Counted from the first letter of the stretch, positions 25,776 through 35,149 are shown. The stretch is 64,000 bases of DNA from CAYNWT01 sp964450955 (GCA_964450955.1 CAYVFI010000021.1:1-64000); one strand, 5' to 3'. A program made the numbers and translations. The notes: generated by a model not told the origin, from the sequence alone.

Positions 25776-25952
25776 TCACGTTACAGTTGGTTGCACAGAA
25801 CAGAACCAACCTTCGCGAGTTCTTGGGAACGTGAAGTTGGGAGTGAGGCTGGAACCCTTCTCATCGAGATGTTTGTCGTCAGCGGTTCCCGTCGAACCGA
25901 ACAGGTGCGGCGTGCGGGGATATTTGACGAAATCTCCGTTTGAAACACCCAT
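25776..25952 (-). pseudogene. Truncated N-terminus of an RNA ligase-like gene
   Basis: A 58-codon frame from ATG 25952 contains KYPRTPHLFGS (residues 10-20) and ADDKHL. From memory of the family, N-termini of bacterial RNA ligases found beside RlaP genes begin this way, just before the nucleotidyl-lysine motif. Here similarity stops after about residue 33: the KxDG active-site motif and all later motifs are absent and a stop follows. I read it as a relic of a ligase. The whole surrounding 336-bp gap (25743-26078) holds no other gene. The family call rests on a short motif and is tentative. Confidence 0.5.
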
Positions 25953-26078
25953 GGAACCGCTTCCAACCCGAAGGTAGCCTGGATTCTGTGCATGTGAATC
26001 ATCCGAATAAATCCCTGACACAAAAGCCGGATTTGGGTTCAGGCGAGTTTGAGTACAGCGTCGAGATGTAGTCCCCGG

Positions 26079-27203
26079 CTATCGGTCGTTTAGATAGACC
26101 TTTACTCCGCCACGTGACTGCAGGTCTTCAAGCGTTTTTCGGGACTCCGCCGAGAAGCCGGTGTTGGTTACGTCCAGTTTTCGCAGCCGGGGCAGGCCCG
26201 CGATCGCGTGTAGCTCAAGATCATTCAGGAATTCAAGGTTCGCAAGATCCAGCCGTTCAAGTTGGTCGGCTTCACCAATGTTGACTAAGTGTGCCACGCC
26301 GCTGCCGGACACGTCTAACTGTCGGAGGTCGATAAGCTGCGTGCAAGGGATCGTTGTTATGTTTGGGCAGTTCCTGAGTGTAATGATTTGCAAGGACCGC
26401 ATGTCATTGAACTGCTCTGCTGTTTCATCTCCCACTGGCGTATCACTGAGGTCAATTACTTTCAACGCGGAAGCCCCAGTCAGAGGGACTCGTCGTAGGT
26501 GTTCACAGTCGGTCAGGCTGAGTTTCTGAAGGTGCTTGTGGTTCTTGAAACCACGAAGACCCTGGCTTCTGAGTCCGCAGTTGCGGATGGTCAGCGTTCG
26601 CAGGTTAGGGAACTGTTGCAGGTCGATGCCAAAGAGTTTTGGTGAGTTTCGAATCACAAGTTCAGTGAGCTTTGGTTGCGGGCCAATTGCGGCGAGATGC
26701 TGTGAACGAATCAGGGGACTCTCAAGGTGCAGTTTTGTCAGGCTGCTTCCCTTGAGACTCAACAGATGCTGGCCATCGAAGCTCCGTCCCTTGATGAAGA
26801 ATTGGTTCAATGCCTGCCAGTGGTCACTGCGGGCCAGGAAGTGTCCGTCGATCTTGTCGCAGTTAAACAGAGTCAGGGATCGCAGTTCGTTGAAGCGGCG
26901 AGGAAATATCAGGTTCTCGTCGACAAGTTTGTCGCTGAGTGCGATGTTGAGTTTTCTTGTGCGTTTGAAGTCGGAGAGTAGCTTCCATCCTGCTGCCGAA
27001 AGTTCGGGTCGTGACAAATTGATGTCGGTAATTGTGTTCGCGTTCAGGGACAACTCGCGTTGCACTATGGCGTCCGTTGTGTTGCGGGACAGGAGCACCT
27101 TAACTGCATCGTCTTGTTTGTCCCGCGACCCCTCTTGCACTGAGTTCAGGGCGGGTGCGGCAGCACAGAAATAACTGGCGATTAGAATAGCCGCTTTGAA
27201 CAT
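26079..27203 (-). CDS. Secreted leucine-rich-repeat protein
   Basis: A 374-residue protein with a short signal peptide (residues 1-16, AAAPA) and about ten irregular 22-25-residue leucine-rich repeats from residue 60 to the end (for example LTELVIRNSPKLFGIDLQQF, LRTLTIRNCGL, LQKLSLTDCEHL, LRKLDVTNTGF). It probably acts as a protein-binding surface in the periplasm or envelope. Its ATG is three bases after the stop of the membrane-protein gene upstream, so it is the last gene of a compact operon. Confidence 0.85.
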   Translation of the reverse strand: MFKAAILIASYFCAAAPALNSVQEGSRDKQDDAVKVLLSRNTTDAIVQRELSLNANTITDINLSRPELSAAGWKLLSDFKRTRKLNIALSDKLVDENLIFPRRFNELRSLTLFNCDKIDGHFLARSDHWQALNQFFIKGRSFDGQHLLSLKGSSLTKLHLESPLIRSQHLAAIGPQPKLTELVIRNSPKLFGIDLQQFPNLRTLTIRNCGLRSQGLRGFKNHKHLQKLSLTDCEHLRRVPLTGASALKVIDLSDTPVGDETAEQFNDMRSLQIITLRNCPNITTIPCTQLIDLRQLDVSGSGVAHLVNIGEADQLERLDLANLEFLNDLELHAIAGLPRLRKLDVTNTGFSAESRKTLEDLQSRGGVKVYLNDR

Positions 27204-27206
27204 GGT

Positions 27207-27860
27207 TCAACGTCCCATGACAACGGTCAGGCGTTGATCCGTCTGTGGGAAGATGACTATCAGCATCACTATTGACTGCAAGAAAAACATCACGATTGCG
27301 CGCAGGACCCAGTCGGCAAGTGGGTTGCTTTTGACCTGTCTGTCTTCGGATAAGGGGAATGGGTGCAGTTGAAGCTGTGACTCGCTTACGGCCAGCTCAA
27401 AATCCTGAGCCGATGCAAAGGGCGCCGGAAAGTCTTCAACCGGGCGGCGTGGAAAGTGGTCGTCAATTTGTCGGTTTACCCGATAGTGAAGTATCAGGAT
27501 GACCGAACTCACCGGCAATACGCAAATGCTGGCCAGGAAGTATGCGCCACTTGTCAGCCAAAGCAGATAGCAGAATCCGGCAAATGCAAGTAGCGCCGCA
27601 AGTTGCAAAATGTGCCAGCGCGTTTGCTTTTCGAGGTTTAGTATTGCTCGCGGTGACTCCAGAGCCAGTACGAGCCGCTGTAGGTGGTCCCACTGCTTTT
27701 TTGTCAGGATGGTGCTGTCCACACGGTGTGATTGGAGAAAGTGTGATTGGAAGAGTGTGCTGATGTGGGCGACCGCATCACTGGCTCGCTTGTGCGGGCT
27801 CCCGATGGAGCCTGTGAATTCTTTGAACTCTAAATGGTTGGTTTCGTTTTGGTTTGACAT
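27207..27860 (-). CDS. Membrane protein of unknown function
   Basis: A 217-residue protein with two adjacent helices in the middle (about 90-135) and one at the C-terminus (about 185-210); the N-terminal 80 residues are soluble. I recognise no family. ATG 27860 is preferred over an upstream in-frame codon because it lies five bases after the stop of the esterase gene. It is the middle gene of a three-gene operon. Confidence 0.75.
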   Translation of the reverse strand: MSNQNETNHLEFKEFTGSIGSPHKRASDAVAHISTLFQSHFLQSHRVDSTILTKKQWDHLQRLVLALESPRAILNLEKQTRWHILQLAALLAFAGFCYLLWLTSGAYFLASICVLPVSSVILILHYRVNRQIDDHFPRRPVEDFPAPFASAQDFELAVSESQLQLHPFPLSEDRQVKSNPLADWVLRAIVMFFLQSIVMLIVIFPQTDQRLTVVMGR

Positions 27861-27865
27861 TCCCG

Positions 27866-29293
27866 CTACTTGCCAGACAGAAAACCCATGCGTTTCATCC
27901 ACTCAGCGGCCGGGACGGGCCAGCGTGTGACGGGTTCGTCTGTGGCTCGCATTCCGTATCCATGTCCGCCTGTGGGGTACACGTGCAGTGCGGTGGGGAC
28001 TTCGTGCTTCTTAAGTTCTGTGGCCAGTGCCAGCGAACTGTGAACGGTCACCGGATCGTCGAACGCGTGCGCGAAGAACATGGGCGGCGAGTCCTTCGTT
28101 ACGGTGACATCCTTGCGAAGTTCTGTTTCGCCTTTAGCAACCAGATAGGCGGGGTAAATGAGCATCGCGAAGTCAGGCTGGTACGGAGTCTTGTCGATAT
28201 CGTCTACGGGTTTGTACTGGCGATCTGGAAACAACGCAGTCAACGCGGCTGTTTGGCCGCCTGCTGAGAAACCGCATATCCCGATGCGGTTCGGGTCGAT
28301 GTTCCAATCTTTGGCTTTACTCCGAACGATACTCATCGTGCGTTGGGCGTCCTGGACGGCTTCTTCCCAGGTCTTGCTGCGGTCGCGTGCGGGAACGCGA
28401 TACTTAACAACGATGGCTGTGACACCGATTGAAGTCAGCCACTCGGCGACCTCGGTTCCTTCCAAATCCATGGCCAGGATGTGGTGGCCTCCACCCGGGC
28501 AGATGACGACTGCGGCACCGTTGGCTTTGTCGGCGGGTGGTTGATAGACAGAGAGTTGTGGCGTAGAGACATTGCCCAGCTTAATGATACGGCGGCCGGC
28601 TATTAGCTTGTCGGTGTCTTTCGTCAGGTCGGCTTCGGGTTTGGTCGATTTGGAGGCGGGACCAGGTGGCTTGTTGGGCCACAGATTCATGGTGACCGGC
28701 TTGGTCGTGTGTCCGGATATCTTGCTGTCAGGCAGGCTACGTGTTGAGCTTCCTGTCATGTGCGTCACCCATTTGCCGTCGGGTCCCAGCATGGACGAGG
28801 TGGCGATGACCTTGTTGTCGGATTTGAATTCGTACGCATCACGGTACCGCGACGTTTTGCCGGGAACCATCATGTCCGGGCCGGTCGCTTCGAGAACCAG
28901 TTTGGTTCCGTTTTCTTCAACGAACCCGGTGTAGTGCCACATGAAGCCAGCCATGCTGTCGATCCACGTGCCGACGTACTTCTTTGTCTCGACATCGTAT
29001 CCGATCGTTTGAACTGCCTTGTAAGGCATGCCGGCTACCTGGGCTTCGATTGTATTGACGACCCAGAAGTCGCCCATCATCCGGGACTTGATGGTCCCCT
29101 TCGTTTTAATCACTGGCTGGCCTTCGCCTGCGGCTCCCGCACTTTCAGAATTCCAGTGCCCAACAAACTTCTTAAGCCACTCGTGCTCTTTTGTCGGCTT
29201 GGGCATCTCAGGCATGCCCTCCTGCGCGGCGGAAGCGGAACCTGACGCCGGGATGGAGACCAGAAAGGCGATTGCGAGGACAATTGGTTTCAT
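27866..29293 (-). CDS. Secreted DUF1579 / alpha-beta hydrolase fusion
   Basis: After a signal peptide (residues 1-23), residues 35-185 match DUF1579 (LKKFVGHWNSES, GTIKSRMMGDFWVV, GTWIDSMAGFMWHYTG). A Pro/Lys linker leads to an esterase domain (about 230-470) with oxyanion motif CPGGGHH, nucleophile elbow GFSAGG near 345, acid in DDPVT and histidine in GGHGYG. The hydrolase resembles acetyl-xylan/ferulic-type or BD-FAE-like esterases of planctomycetes. The DUF1579 half is probably a beta-barrel ligand binder. ATG 29293 lies seven bases after AAGGG. First gene of the operon. Confidence 0.87.
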   Translation of the reverse strand: MKPIVLAIAFLVSIPASGSASAAQEGMPEMPKPTKEHEWLKKFVGHWNSESAGAAGEGQPVIKTKGTIKSRMMGDFWVVNTIEAQVAGMPYKAVQTIGYDVETKKYVGTWIDSMAGFMWHYTGFVEENGTKLVLEATGPDMMVPGKTSRYRDAYEFKSDNKVIATSSMLGPDGKWVTHMTGSSTRSLPDSKISGHTTKPVTMNLWPNKPPGPASKSTKPEADLTKDTDKLIAGRRIIKLGNVSTPQLSVYQPPADKANGAAVVICPGGGHHILAMDLEGTEVAEWLTSIGVTAIVVKYRVPARDRSKTWEEAVQDAQRTMSIVRSKAKDWNIDPNRIGICGFSAGGQTAALTALFPDRQYKPVDDIDKTPYQPDFAMLIYPAYLVAKGETELRKDVTVTKDSPPMFFAHAFDDPVTVHSSLALATELKKHEVPTALHVYPTGGHGYGMRATDEPVTRWPVPAAEWMKRMGFLSGK

Positions 29294-29296
29294 CAT

Positions 29297-29716
29297 CAAA
29301 CCCTTGAGTAACCTGGAGCGCTGAACGTTTAGTCTAGCTCTGAGGCTGGCTGACTTCGACCGATGTGATGGGTTGCCTTGCGGGTTCTGAAGGGATCTTG
29401 TGGGCGAGGTCAGGAAGTTGGCTCAGCGAACGGCGTCTGCGGATCGTTGGGTGTGGCGGATGGGCGCAGGTTGAACTCCTCCATGAATGCGATGGCCTTC
29501 CTTGCAAGCAAGGATTTACGAATGCAGATTTCGAGGCGAGTGGTGTTGGATCGGATGAGAAATGAGAATTGTGAGATAACAAATGTCAAATTGATGGCTG
29601 GCTGGATTTCAAATTTTGCATTTCAGATCTCAGATTTCAAATTCCCACCAGCCAACAAAAAAGCCCGGCATCCTTGGGGATGCCGGGCTTTGCGTCACTC
29701 TTGGAGTCAGCAGGAA
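29297..29716. other. Intergenic region with AT-rich patch and terminator
   Basis: No gene is supported. Around 29565-29645 the sequence is clearly AT-richer than its surroundings and repeats ATTTCAAAT-like words. The right end carries the terminator of the sortilin-type gene at 29661-29690. The promoter of the esterase operon should lie just left of 29340. Confidence 0.65.
29657..29690 (-). terminator. Rho-independent terminator of the propeller gene
   Basis: A 13-bp perfect stem AAGCCCGGCATCC / GGATGCCGGGCTT with loop TTGG lies 27 bp past the stop; on the minus strand it ends in TTTTTT. Confidence 0.93.
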
Positions 29717-32700
29717 TCAATCGATTCGCTGATCATCCTGTTCTTCACCCTCTTCGTCGCCTTCGCCGTAGAGAGCTTTCATCAGTTCGTATTCTTCCTC
29801 AGTGGTTGCGGTCGAGCCGAAGGTCGGGTCGTTTACGATGCTGATTTCTTCTTTCATTTCAGCGCCATCGACAACGAGGGTGACAAGGTATTTCCCCGTG
29901 GCCACCGAACGGCCTCGACCCCGGAAGCCGCCTCGGCCACCCGCACCACGACCACCACGTTGAGCCCCGGCGGTTGGGCGAGCCTGTCGCGACAGGTTCC
30001 AGTTGAAGGCGTGCAGGCCGGCTTCGGTCTCGCCATCTTCTTCGTAGATGGTGTCGCCTTTCACGTCAGAGATGCGAATCTTGACACTGCTGGCGTTCTT
30101 GCCGAGTGAGTAGTGAATGGCGGCCTGCGACGAAGCGTTACCAGCCTTGAACGCTCTTGTACCAACACTGCCGCGGCTCGCGAATGATCGCCAGCGAACG
30201 ACCTTGTTTGGTTTGTAGAGGTGAGCGTCAGCGGCAATCGTTTTCGCTGATGTCTGTCGAAGTGACGTGACATTCGCGACCCACAAACTACGACCATGAG
30301 TACCGGCGATAATGTCGCCCGTTGTTGGGTGCTGAGCGAACTCATGTACGGCAACGGTCGGCAGGTTGTTGTTGAACTTCGTCCAGCTTTTGCCGCGGTC
30401 GATGGAAACCCATGCTGAGAATTCACAACCAAGATACAGGACGTCCCGGTTCTCCAGGTCTTCACGGATGACTCGAGTCGAACCAGCCATAGTCGGCAGG
30501 TTGGCTCGAATCGATCGCCAGGTCTTACCGTAGTTTTCGGTGGCGAACACGTATGGTTCGTCATCGTTGCTGCGGTGTCCGTCGAACGTCACGTAGCAGC
30601 GACCGCGGACAAACTTGGAAGCTGACAGAGAACTCACCCAGCGTGGACCAGGCATTAGTTCGCTGATTGGTTTCGCATCCGTGCTGGCAGTTTCTTCTGC
30701 CGTGGCTGCTTTGGCAGGAGCATCGCCCGTTCGGGTGGCTTCGTATTCCATTGAGAACGAGCCGCCGTTGAGTTCAATTGCTCCGGTCAGCGACTTGCCG
30801 GACAGCTTGCCTGTGAAGTCAGCGTCGAATCGGCCGGTATCCATGGAGAAATCGACAGACTTGGTTTTCGGGTCGTACTTGCCGTCGATGTCGCCACCGC
30901 CGCCAATGCCGCCGTCCAGGTTGCCCGTGACTTTTCCATCTTTGGCCATTCGCAGAATCAGCGTAAAGGCTGCTCGTTCGGCAGGCATTCGATCTGAGAT
31001 GAACTTGCCTGTCCAGGTACCGGAAACGGTATCTTCCATTGCCTCCCTGGCGTCGTCCTTCTTCTCTTCATCCTGCAGCATGCTGGTGAAGACTTCCGGA
31101 TCGCGTGTCGGCGGTTTCATTTCGCTTTCGTCAATGACACCGTCCTTGTTGCTGTCCATGCGGTTAAAGAGTGGCAGCATCCGTTCGGGCATTTCTTCCT
31201 TCTGGATTTTGCCATCTTTGTTCTTGTCGTTCTCCTTCAGGCGTTCCAGCAGTCGAGCCATAAGGTTGGCTCGGTTAATGCGTGGTCGGTTCTCGCCTTC
31301 TGGTTGAGCATCACTGTCACCTTCAGCATCGCCACCACTTTCTCCGCCTGGTCGGCGAGGTCGATCGGCGCTTTCAGGACGATTCGGTCGGTCTCCTGCG
31401 GCTCCGCCTGGAGGTCCATCAGGACGGCCGCCGCCACCTGGGCGTTGGCCGGCTCCACCGCCGCGACTCCCACGGCCGGCTCCACCGCGACCAGCACCGC
31501 CACGACCGCCGCCAACACCACCGCGAGCGCCTCGGCCACCGGCAGCTGAATTGGCAGGAGCCTGAATGTCTTCCGGATTCTTGAACAGGTTGACCCATTC
31601 TTTCCCACCATCAGTGGTGGCCCACAGGGCTCCATCAGTTGTGCCGGCATACAGCACGCCTTCTTCCATGGCCGATTCCGCAATCGCGCTACCGGCTCCC
31701 TTGTCTGTATTGGTGATCTCAGGTGAGATGGCTTTGATGCCGTCGCCCTTGTACACCGATCGGAACACGTGGTTGCCCGCGCTGTAGTGAATCTGTGAGT
31801 TGTGTGGTGAAAGAATAAAAGGTGTCTTCCAGTTGAAGCGATAACGGGTTCCTCGAGGAGCACGCGGGCGAATGAAACCGCGAGCACCCGTCTTCAGATG
31901 AATACGCCCCATCGCGCCGTTTTGGCTCTCGAAGTAAATCTGGTCTTTGTCTTTTGGATCGACCAGGACAATAAATCCGTCGCCGCTACCAACTCGGTAC
32001 CAGTCGTTGTTAACAGAACCGCTGTCGTTGCGAACGCGAGCCGGTCCGCCCCAACTGCCGTTGTCCTGAAGACCGCCATACACGTGGTAATCTTCGTTAG
32101 GAGCAACACCAACGTGGTAGAACTGACCAATGGCCACGTGGTTGTGGTGGTCCCAGTTTTTACCGTGGTCGTAAGTGACGTAGATGCCACCGTCGTTGCC
32201 AAGAATCACGTGTCGGCCGTCGGCCGGGTCGATCCACATTGAGTGGTGGTCGACGTGAACTTCGCGTCCGCTGCCGTCACCAGTGAAAGTCTTTCCTCCG
32301 TCGACAGACTTGTACAGCGAAGTGCCCAGGACCCAGATCTTGTTGTTGTCTGATGGGTCAACGCGAATCTGACTGTAGTACATCGGACGTGGGTTGAGGC
32401 TGTTGATCCGTTTCCACGACTCGCCGCCATCCTTCGAATGGTAAATACCACCGTATTCGTGTCCGTCTTTGCCTTGCTGGTCCTGCAGGTTTGCGTTCTG
32501 GCCACCGAGGCTTTGTGCAAACGGAGCTGTCCCTGTGCTGCCGCGAGGAGAACGCGCGTTGCGGTTGTTGGTTGGTCGCTTGGCAAAGGTAATCTCAAGT
32601 TCCTGAGTCTTACGATCGCGGGAGACGGTTAGCTTCGCGGTGTCGCCAGCGTTTGCAGCTCGAACGTGTTCCAGCAGTTCGTTGTAAGAGTTAACGATCT

Positions 32701-33709
32701 TGCCATTCAGGGCGACAACGATGTCGTCAACCTTCAGGCCCGCCTTGTCGGCCGGTCCGCCCGCTGTGACGCGCGTCATCCTGGCTCCGACCTCGGCGTC
32801 CTGTCCGGTGATACCGGCATACGCCATGTTCTCAGGAGCCTGACCAATCTTTTCGGTTTCGACGACCGCGTAAACGTGGCTTGGATCTTTGCGATAGACG
32901 CTTAGTCCAATTCGCCCCATCTTGACTGACGGCAGACCCTCGCTGAGCTCCGTGAAGCTCTCGCCGCCATCTGTTGTCCGGTAGATGCCGGCGCCGGTTC
33001 CGAATTTGACGGCCGGGTCGTTCCCGTCGAAGCCGTCGCGTTTTCGTTCGTAAGTTGCAACGTACAGAGTGTCGGGATTGTCCATGTTCATTTGAACGTC
33101 AATGACACCAGTCTTGTCGTCGACGTAAAGAATTTTCTTCCAGGTCTTGCCGCCGTCAGTTGTCTTGAACAGGCCGCGTTCTTCGTTCGGGCCCCAAAGG
33201 CGCCCCATCGCCCCGACGTAAACAACGTCCGGGTTCTTTGGGTGAATTGCCATGCGGGCGATTTGGAATGTCTTCTTCAGTCCGACGTTTTTCCAGGTCT
33301 TACCGCCGTCGATTGACTTGTAGACTCCGTCGCCCCATGAAACGCTGTTTCGTGGATTGGCTTCGCCGGTGCCGACATAAAGAATGTTTGGATCACCCTG
33401 GTAGACCTGAACGTCACCGATTGAAACGGTCGCTTCTTTGTCAAACTGATGTTCGAAGGTGACGCCATTGTTGACAGTCTTCAGTAGCCCGCCCGATGCG
33501 CTGGCCGCCCACCAGATGCAGGGGTCTTTTTCGTAGACCGCCATGGACGGGATTCTTCCGCTCATGTTGGCCGGGCCGATGCTTCGCCATTCGATGCTGC
33601 TGGTCCAGCTTTCGGGCAGGCTGGGTTTGGACTCCTCCTGTCCGAACGCCGAGCTTCCTGCCAGTGTCATGACGGCGACTGTGGCGAGCCACATGCGGTT
33701 CCTCAGCAT
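29717..33709 (-). CDS. Sortilin/VPS10-type propeller with PDZ and EF-hand domains
   Basis: A 1330-residue exported protein with a signal peptide (1-23). BNR/sortilin blades with repeated DGGKTW or similar boxes occupy about 30-290, 420-710 and 1030-1140. A PDZ domain (about 296-375) sits inside the propeller series. A long Gly/Arg/Pro-rich low-complexity stretch (about 712-790) leads to two EF-hands, NDKNKDGKIQKEE and DSNKDGVIDESE (about 815-870), which should bind calcium. A small beta-rich domain (about 900-990) and a C-terminal FlgD-like immunoglobulin-type domain follow. A Gly/Arg run recurs near 1285. Role: probably envelope-exposed protein binding; no enzymatic motif is seen. ATG start; a strong terminator follows. 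Confidence 0.9.
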   Translation of the reverse strand: MLRNRMWLATVAVMTLAGSSAFGQEESKPSLPESWTSSIEWRSIGPANMSGRIPSMAVYEKDPCIWWAASASGGLLKTVNNGVTFEHQFDKEATVSIGDVQVYQGDPNILYVGTGEANPRNSVSWGDGVYKSIDGGKTWKNVGLKKTFQIARMAIHPKNPDVVYVGAMGRLWGPNEERGLFKTTDGGKTWKKILYVDDKTGVIDVQMNMDNPDTLYVATYERKRDGFDGNDPAVKFGTGAGIYRTTDGGESFTELSEGLPSVKMGRIGLSVYRKDPSHVYAVVETEKIGQAPENMAYAGITGQDAEVGARMTRVTAGGPADKAGLKVDDIVVALNGKIVNSYNELLEHVRAANAGDTAKLTVSRDRKTQELEITFAKRPTNNRNARSPRGSTGTAPFAQSLGGQNANLQDQQGKDGHEYGGIYHSKDGGESWKRINSLNPRPMYYSQIRVDPSDNNKIWVLGTSLYKSVDGGKTFTGDGSGREVHVDHHSMWIDPADGRHVILGNDGGIYVTYDHGKNWDHHNHVAIGQFYHVGVAPNEDYHVYGGLQDNGSWGGPARVRNDSGSVNNDWYRVGSGDGFIVLVDPKDKDQIYFESQNGAMGRIHLKTGARGFIRPRAPRGTRYRFNWKTPFILSPHNSQIHYSAGNHVFRSVYKGDGIKAISPEITNTDKGAGSAIAESAMEEGVLYAGTTDGALWATTDGGKEWVNLFKNPEDIQAPANSAAGGRGARGGVGGGRGGAGRGGAGRGSRGGGAGQRPGGGGRPDGPPGGAAGDRPNRPESADRPRRPGGESGGDAEGDSDAQPEGENRPRINRANLMARLLERLKENDKNKDGKIQKEEMPERMLPLFNRMDSNKDGVIDESEMKPPTRDPEVFTSMLQDEEKKDDAREAMEDTVSGTWTGKFISDRMPAERAAFTLILRMAKDGKVTGNLDGGIGGGGDIDGKYDPKTKSVDFSMDTGRFDADFTGKLSGKSLTGAIELNGGSFSMEYEATRTGDAPAKAATAEETASTDAKPISELMPGPRWVSSLSASKFVRGRCYVTFDGHRSNDDEPYVFATENYGKTWRSIRANLPTMAGSTRVIREDLENRDVLYLGCEFSAWVSIDRGKSWTKFNNNLPTVAVHEFAQHPTTGDIIAGTHGRSLWVANVTSLRQTSAKTIAADAHLYKPNKVVRWRSFASRGSVGTRAFKAGNASSQAAIHYSLGKNASSVKIRISDVKGDTIYEEDGETEAGLHAFNWNLSRQARPTAGAQRGGRGAGGRGGFRGRGRSVATGKYLVTLVVDGAEMKEEISIVNDPTFGSTATTEEEYELMKALYGEGDEEGEEQDDQRID

Positions 33710-34032
33710 TGCTACTCCTGTCTCTGTTTTTGCAGCCTGGATTTTGTGACGCTAGTGGCGAGGGGGCCGCACGCTGGTGAAGGTGCGAAACGCGTCGGTG
33801 AGTACATCTTCTGACTTTACCCAAGCGACCCAGTGTTCTCAACGAGCCGAAATGGGAATCTCACGACTGTGAATAAAACCACCCCGGTCGCATAACGCGT
33901 TCAACCGGAACGGAAAGCCGAACGGACGGTCAGTAGCCGCCATTCAGCCACTTTCAGGAACCCCGCAGGCTGTGGTTCGTCCGGCTAAGTCGTAGACTGT
34001 GGCGTAGTTCAAATTGCTTACTGAGGTCCAAC
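33710..34032. other. 323-bp divergent intergenic region
   Basis: Separates the propeller gene from the PepSY gene. No gene and no strong repeat are seen; a GAGG ribosome site for the PepSY gene lies at 34022-34026. Confidence 0.6.
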
Positions 34033-34563
34033 GTGGCGCGAAACCTGAATTGGTGGACTCGAAAACTCCATCGCTGGGGCGCGCTGCTGACCGCGTTGCC
34101 GCTGCTGATTGTCATCGTGTCTGGCCTGCTACTGCAGGTGAAGAAGCAGATCCCGTGGGTCCAGCCACCCACGATTAAGGGAACCGTAAAGAACGCTCCA
34201 GGCCAGTCATGGAACGAACTACTGCGCGTGGCAACGACAGTGAAGGAAGCCGAAGTCGAATCGTGGAAAGATATCGACCGTATTGATGTCCGACCCGGAA
34301 AAGGCATCGCGAAGATTCAATGCGTGAACCGCTGGGAGCTGCAGGTCGATTTGGATTCCGGCAAACTGCTCTCGTCAACCTATCGGCGTTCTGACTTTAT
34401 TGAGAGCCTGCATGACGGTTCGTTCTTTTCAGACGGAGCCAAGCTGTGGGTGTTTTTGCCCAATGGAATCGTGTTGTTTGGACTGTGGGTGAGCGGTGTT
34501 TGGCTGTGGTACATTCCATTTGCTGCAAAGCGGAAGAAGAGGCAACGCCGGCTATCGGAATGA
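34033..34563 (+). CDS. PepSY-type membrane protein
   Basis: A 176-residue protein with an N-terminal transmembrane helix (about 14-36, after the LHRWGAL box typical of PepSY-associated TM proteins), a periplasmic PepSY-like domain (about 45-135) and a second helix near 140-162 with WLWYIP, then a basic tail. PepSY proteins of this topology are found with iron/siderophore reductases or peptidases. Start is GTG 34033 with GAGG seven bases before. It stands alone and overlaps nothing. Confidence 0.85.
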   Translation: MARNLNWWTRKLHRWGALLTALPLLIVIVSGLLLQVKKQIPWVQPPTIKGTVKNAPGQSWNELLRVATTVKEAEVESWKDIDRIDVRPGKGIAKIQCVNRWELQVDLDSGKLLSSTYRRSDFIESLHDGSFFSDGAKLWVFLPNGIVLFGLWVSGVWLWYIPFAAKRKKRQRRLSE

Positions 34564-34675
34564 ATCTTCGCCTGTTTTTCCAACATGCATGCGGGCTCTG
34601 AAAATTCTGTCTGGTCGGGCCACGGGTTTCATCTAACATACAACCGGGCACAGAAGACCACAGGAAGCACCGCGG

Positions 34676-35149
34676 ATGATCATTCAAAAGAACTACAAGT
34701 TCTATGCGGCTCATCGCAACGAAACGTTGCCGGACAAGTGCCGCAATCTTCACGGTCACCGATATGGCCTGACGTGCTTTTTTGAAGTCGAACGCACCGG
34801 CGACATTACAACGCTGTTTGGTGACTTTGACGCGAAGCTGGGGCCGTGGCTAAAAAACGAATACGACCACGGCATGCTGATCAACGTCAACGATCCGTTG
34901 TACGAGACACTTCTCGGTCACATGGAACGCACGGGTGAGACGTTCCGCCTGAAGAAGATGGATCGCCCCAGCAGCGTTGAGAACCTGTCATGGATGATGT
35001 TTACAGAAATCACCGACATGGGGTTCCACCTGAACCGCATTGAGATTCGCGAGACGGACACGTCCGTCGTGTCGTACACGCGCGAAGATTGGATCGCTGA
35101 CAATCGGCTGTTCGCAAAGAGCCCGTCGGAACAGGTCGAGGCTGAGTAA
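34676..35149 (+). CDS. 6-pyruvoyl-tetrahydropterin synthase / QueD family
   Basis: A 157-residue enzyme of the PTPS/QueD T-fold. Zinc-binding histidines are in FYAAHRN (H13) and LHGHRYG (about 26-30); the nucleophilic cysteine of the family is C22 in KCRNLHGH; the catalytic EYDHGMLIN segment follows near 60. QueD makes 6-carboxytetrahydropterin for queuosine; PTPS makes 6-pyruvoyl-tetrahydropterin. The motif set does not decide between them. ATG 34676, AGGAAG ribosome site about nine bases upstream. No other queuosine gene is in the window. Confidence 0.88.
   Translation: MIIQKNYKFYAAHRNETLPDKCRNLHGHRYGLTCFFEVERTGDITTLFGDFDAKLGPWLKNEYDHGMLINVNDPLYETLLGHMERTGETFRLKKMDRPSSVENLSWMMFTEITDMGFHLNRIEIRETDTSVVSYTREDWIADNRLFAKSPSEQVEAE

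Noticed and set aside
25776..26021. The longer 81-codon frame containing the ligase-like motif
   Set aside because: Codons before the ATG at 25952 have no similarity, so only the shorter part is kept as a relic.
28722..28745. GTAGCCTGCCTGACAG inside the esterase gene, partly like the arm of the 13.3-kb palindrome
   Set aside because: No second arm nearby and too short a match; treated as chance.
31237..32598. Overlapping frames in the propeller gene, for example a 216-codon minus-strand frame
   Set aside because: Out-of-frame readings of the Gly/Arg-rich region of the same gene; composition is explained by the repeats.
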